From: Morella rubra
Taxonomy: Eukaryota > Streptophyta > Magnoliopsida > Fagales > Myricaceae
DNA: 64,000 nucleotides
Assembly: GCA_003952965.2 (NCBI GenBank)
Contig: CM025855.1
Location: 28,344,907-28,408,906 of the forward strand
Reading direction: 5' to 3'
The position numbers and the translations under genes were made by a program. Under the pieces are notes generated by a model. It searched no databases, had not been told where the DNA came from, and saw only the letters and a list, made by a program, of their open reading frames with translations. Positions 61,677 to 64,000 of this stretch are shown here, in pieces (the first letter of the stretch is position 1; the number at the start of each line of letters is the position of its first letter).

Positions 61677-63464
61677 CTACACAAATGTCTATTTACTTTT
61701 GCATATAACCTTTGGCTCTAGAATGAAAGCGGGTATTTCATATTTACTCCTTTATATCTAGCCCTTTAAGTTTAGAGCGCGTGGTGATGTTGTGAATTAT
61801 CTACTACACTTCAGGTATTACTGAACGGCTCCCATATCATGTGTTACGTTAATTATCCTAAGAAAAGAGGTTTGGGGAAAACTTAAACTGCTTCTGCTTG
61901 ATACCTCTTTTATAGATTGGTATATCGTAACAGTCTAGTAGTCTATGTAAAAGCTTTAGGAATATTTTGTGTATTTCATGGTAAATTACAGTTTCCTCCC
62001 TTGAACTATCACTCCTTTCTCAATTTCACCCTAAAACTACCAATTCATTACTTAAGCCCCAAAATCACTGCCCTGATAGCAATCTACCCGCATCTGGATT
62101 AAAAAATCCAAGCTGCACTTACCTCAAACTGAGATTTCCAAATGTCCAAAGTATCTTTATCTGCATTGCAGTATTTTTTCTAGGCTGAGGACAATTTGGA
62201 CATTCAAGCTGGAGAGGGTATATTGGGAGCTGGTAATTTGACGGCGAAGTGACAAAACCAGTAGTTTACGGGTGGCATTGTCAAAGAGGTGGTAGGTAGA
62301 ATAAGTTCAATATAGCTTTCCCACTTTTAATTCAGTTTGAATTATATATCCAAAAAATCCGCTAGCAGCCATTCCACATGCTGCCTAGTAGAGGTGTGGG
62401 TAGTGCTAATCCAATACTACTATCTAATACAATATTTTAATCCGCAAACATCAAAAGACCCATCAAAGGAGAACATTTGCATACCTTAATTGCAGCCACT
62501 CTTTGTGCATGAAGTTTAGGATCACGATGGATAATTTTCATTCTCTTGCTAAATAAACCAGTTTTCGCATTGAGACTCTGCAATCATCCAACTAAACCAA
62601 GAAACTTAAATTCATGATCTAATCAAAATTTGCAAATTTTCAGAATTCATTAAAACAATATTTTGACGAGTAATAACTATGTTAGGTGCTACATCATACA
62701 CAACTTTGAATAGCATGCCCTTTTTAGACTCCGGGTCCACTCTGAGAGGGAGACATCACAAAATTTCCCCACAATCTTAAAAGAATCAAATCTACAATGT
62801 CATGTAGTCTTTTGAGATCTTTCACTTGTCCCACATAATGCAAGACTGAAGCTGGAGCAAGTGAGCGACAATCGTTTGGAAAACTAGTTGACATGGCCAT
62901 GAACAACCCCTAGGGCTTCGGATATGAAACTTAAATTGGGTGGAATGTTAAGTCTACATTCACTCTGAGAGGAGACCTTATATCCTTTCCCTGTGACTCT
63001 CACAAGTTCAACTTACAAAGAATTGTGCATTCAAATATCTCTCCAGGTTCCAAGAATACCTAATCACCCATAACCCATTCAAAATGCCAGAGCCCAATCT
63101 CCAAAGAAGGACTCAATCTCGAATCATTCAGGAATGACCAGAAGCAAAAAGGAGGACTGTGAACTTGTGGTTTCAGCAGCACTAGAAATTCAAAGCATTT
63201 CAACATAGTTAAGATACCTAGGATTCTGTGTGTCTGCAGAGAATTCCAGACATCATATCAATTTGCAATGTGGAAAACATGAATGTCCTGTTTTATATTC
63301 TCAACCCATTGGGTAAAAGTAGCCAACTTACTTTCAGTGACCGGCTTATTTTTAATCCGACTTCTGGAGGTGGTGATTGGTAAACACGCTTTGATTTTTT
63401 CTTCATGCCCAGCTTTATATCTAAATTGTCAACTTCATCATCTTCCTTTACTTTTAGTAGAGAA
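60488..63464 (-). CDS. CCHC zinc-knuckle protein, 5'-partial
   Basis: Four exons visible on the minus strand: 63464-63332 (begins in phase 2, so earlier exons lie upstream, probably beyond the window edge), 62577-62485, 61544-61442, 60894-60488. About 244 residues are seen. The first three exons are basic: KKKSKRVYQSPPPEVGLKIS; GLFSKRMKIIHRDPKLHAQR; KGTAAARRRASEALKAFFSD then PENRRKRSIAMKG. The last exon carries four C-X2-C-X4-H-X4-C knuckles: CKNCGREGHRRHYC, CRLCGEKGHNRRSC, CRQCSQSGHNRRTC and CQFCQERGHNIRTC. Knuckles of this type bind single-stranded nucleic acid, so an RNA- or DNA-binding role is likely but not shown. The GHNRRTC-type text is common in plant zinc-knuckle proteins; I do not recognise the exact family. 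Confidence 0.82.
61650..61676. repeat. (GA)n microsatellite
   Basis: A pure AG run in an intron of the zinc-knuckle gene, preceded by three GATA units. Confidence 0.95.
61980..62330. mobile_element. Degenerate foldback element in an intron of the zinc-knuckle gene
   Basis: The left arm (TTGAACTATCAC, TTTCACCCTAAAACTACC) pairs imperfectly with the right arm (GTAGTTTACGGGTGGCATTG, AATAAGTTCAATA). The structure resembles the other foldback MITEs of this window but the family is not the same. Ends and target duplication are uncertain. Confidence 0.55.
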
Positions 63465-64000
63465 CTGAGGAATGTCCACAGATAAAAGAGCCAACATTAG
63501 AAATCTTTACACATCCTTCAAATAGATTAGATATGGAAAATTTTGAAAACATGCAAAATATATGATAGAAAATAGGCTAAATTAGCCCGCCAGTTCCTAT
63601 GGTTTGGCCTTCTCCTAGTTTAGTCCTTAGGGTTCATTTCTTCCTACAGCAATCCAAATTTTCTAGTACATACCATGGTTGTTATGCAACTCTGTAGCAG
63701 TCCTACCTCATCTAGCTTAACAATTTGTAAAGGTGTAATAATCAGTCACAGGAAAGCTTTCCATCAATGCCGCAACTAACTAGCCTTGACGTAAAAATCG
63801 GATAACTGACCTGGGTGAATCTTCTTTACAAGGGCATAAACATGGCATAACTCATGGCACAAGTGACTTGCAGGGATAAAACAGATGTCGTTTTTCATGT
63901 GGCATTGATTATTGGAGTGTGGAATGCAACACACGGTTCATTAGTTAAAGTAGGGGCTTAAGACACCCATGTGAGAAGCACTTCAACATTAATATTCAGT
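63465..64000. other. Intron or upstream part of the zinc-knuckle gene at the window edge
   Basis: No further exon could be supported. A stretch near 63570-63660 (GCTAAATTAGCCCGCCAG, TGGTTTGGCCTTCTCC) resembles the arm of a foldback element whose second arm was not found. Confidence 0.4.

Overview
This window is nuclear DNA of a flowering plant, most likely a eudicot. The signs are AT-rich, transposon-laden intergenic DNA, GT-AG introns, and plant families: hypersensitive-induced reaction (HIR) proteins, a chloroplast alpha-amylase with starch-binding modules, a pectate lyase, and DUF1338 and DUF1664 proteins. All gene models were rebuilt by eye from splice sites, reading phase and remembered family sequence. 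No search was run.

Layout. 0.5-0.6 kb: broken U6 snRNA fragment. 1.0-5.7 kb (-): DUF1338 / 2-oxoadipate dioxygenase-decarboxylase gene, seven exons, intact. 6.7-8.1 kb: degenerate 37-42 bp minisatellite inside a possible TIR element. 9.6-11.7 kb: a foldback MITE and a hAT-like element. 13.7-18.1 kb and 20.6-22.8 kb (+): two tandem HIR genes with identical exon sizes, the first with a Mutator-type MITE in an intron. 24.3-27.4 kb (-): mitochondrial porin VDAC, six exons, intact. 32.5-42.2 kb (+): AMY3-like alpha-amylase; exons 2-7 carry many frame breaks, exons 8-13 are clean. 45.1-47.1 kb (+): secreted pectate lyase, intact. About 48.2-56.0 kb: G+T-skewed block without recognisable genes. 56.6-58.1 kb (-): 5' half of a DUF1664 gene, apparently without its 3' exons and with one junction out of phase. 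58.2-59.5 kb: TIR element carrying an intron-containing, broken R2R3-MYB fragment (a Pack-type transposon). 60.5-64 kb (-): zinc-knuckle protein gene running off the window edge.

The genes are independent single loci, not a pathway cluster. The most unusual signals are the transposon that captured a MYB gene, the amylase whose frame breaks are confined to its middle exons, the truncated DUF1664 gene beside a strand-skewed block, and the minisatellite with a periodic variant unit. No unknown multi-gene system was found.
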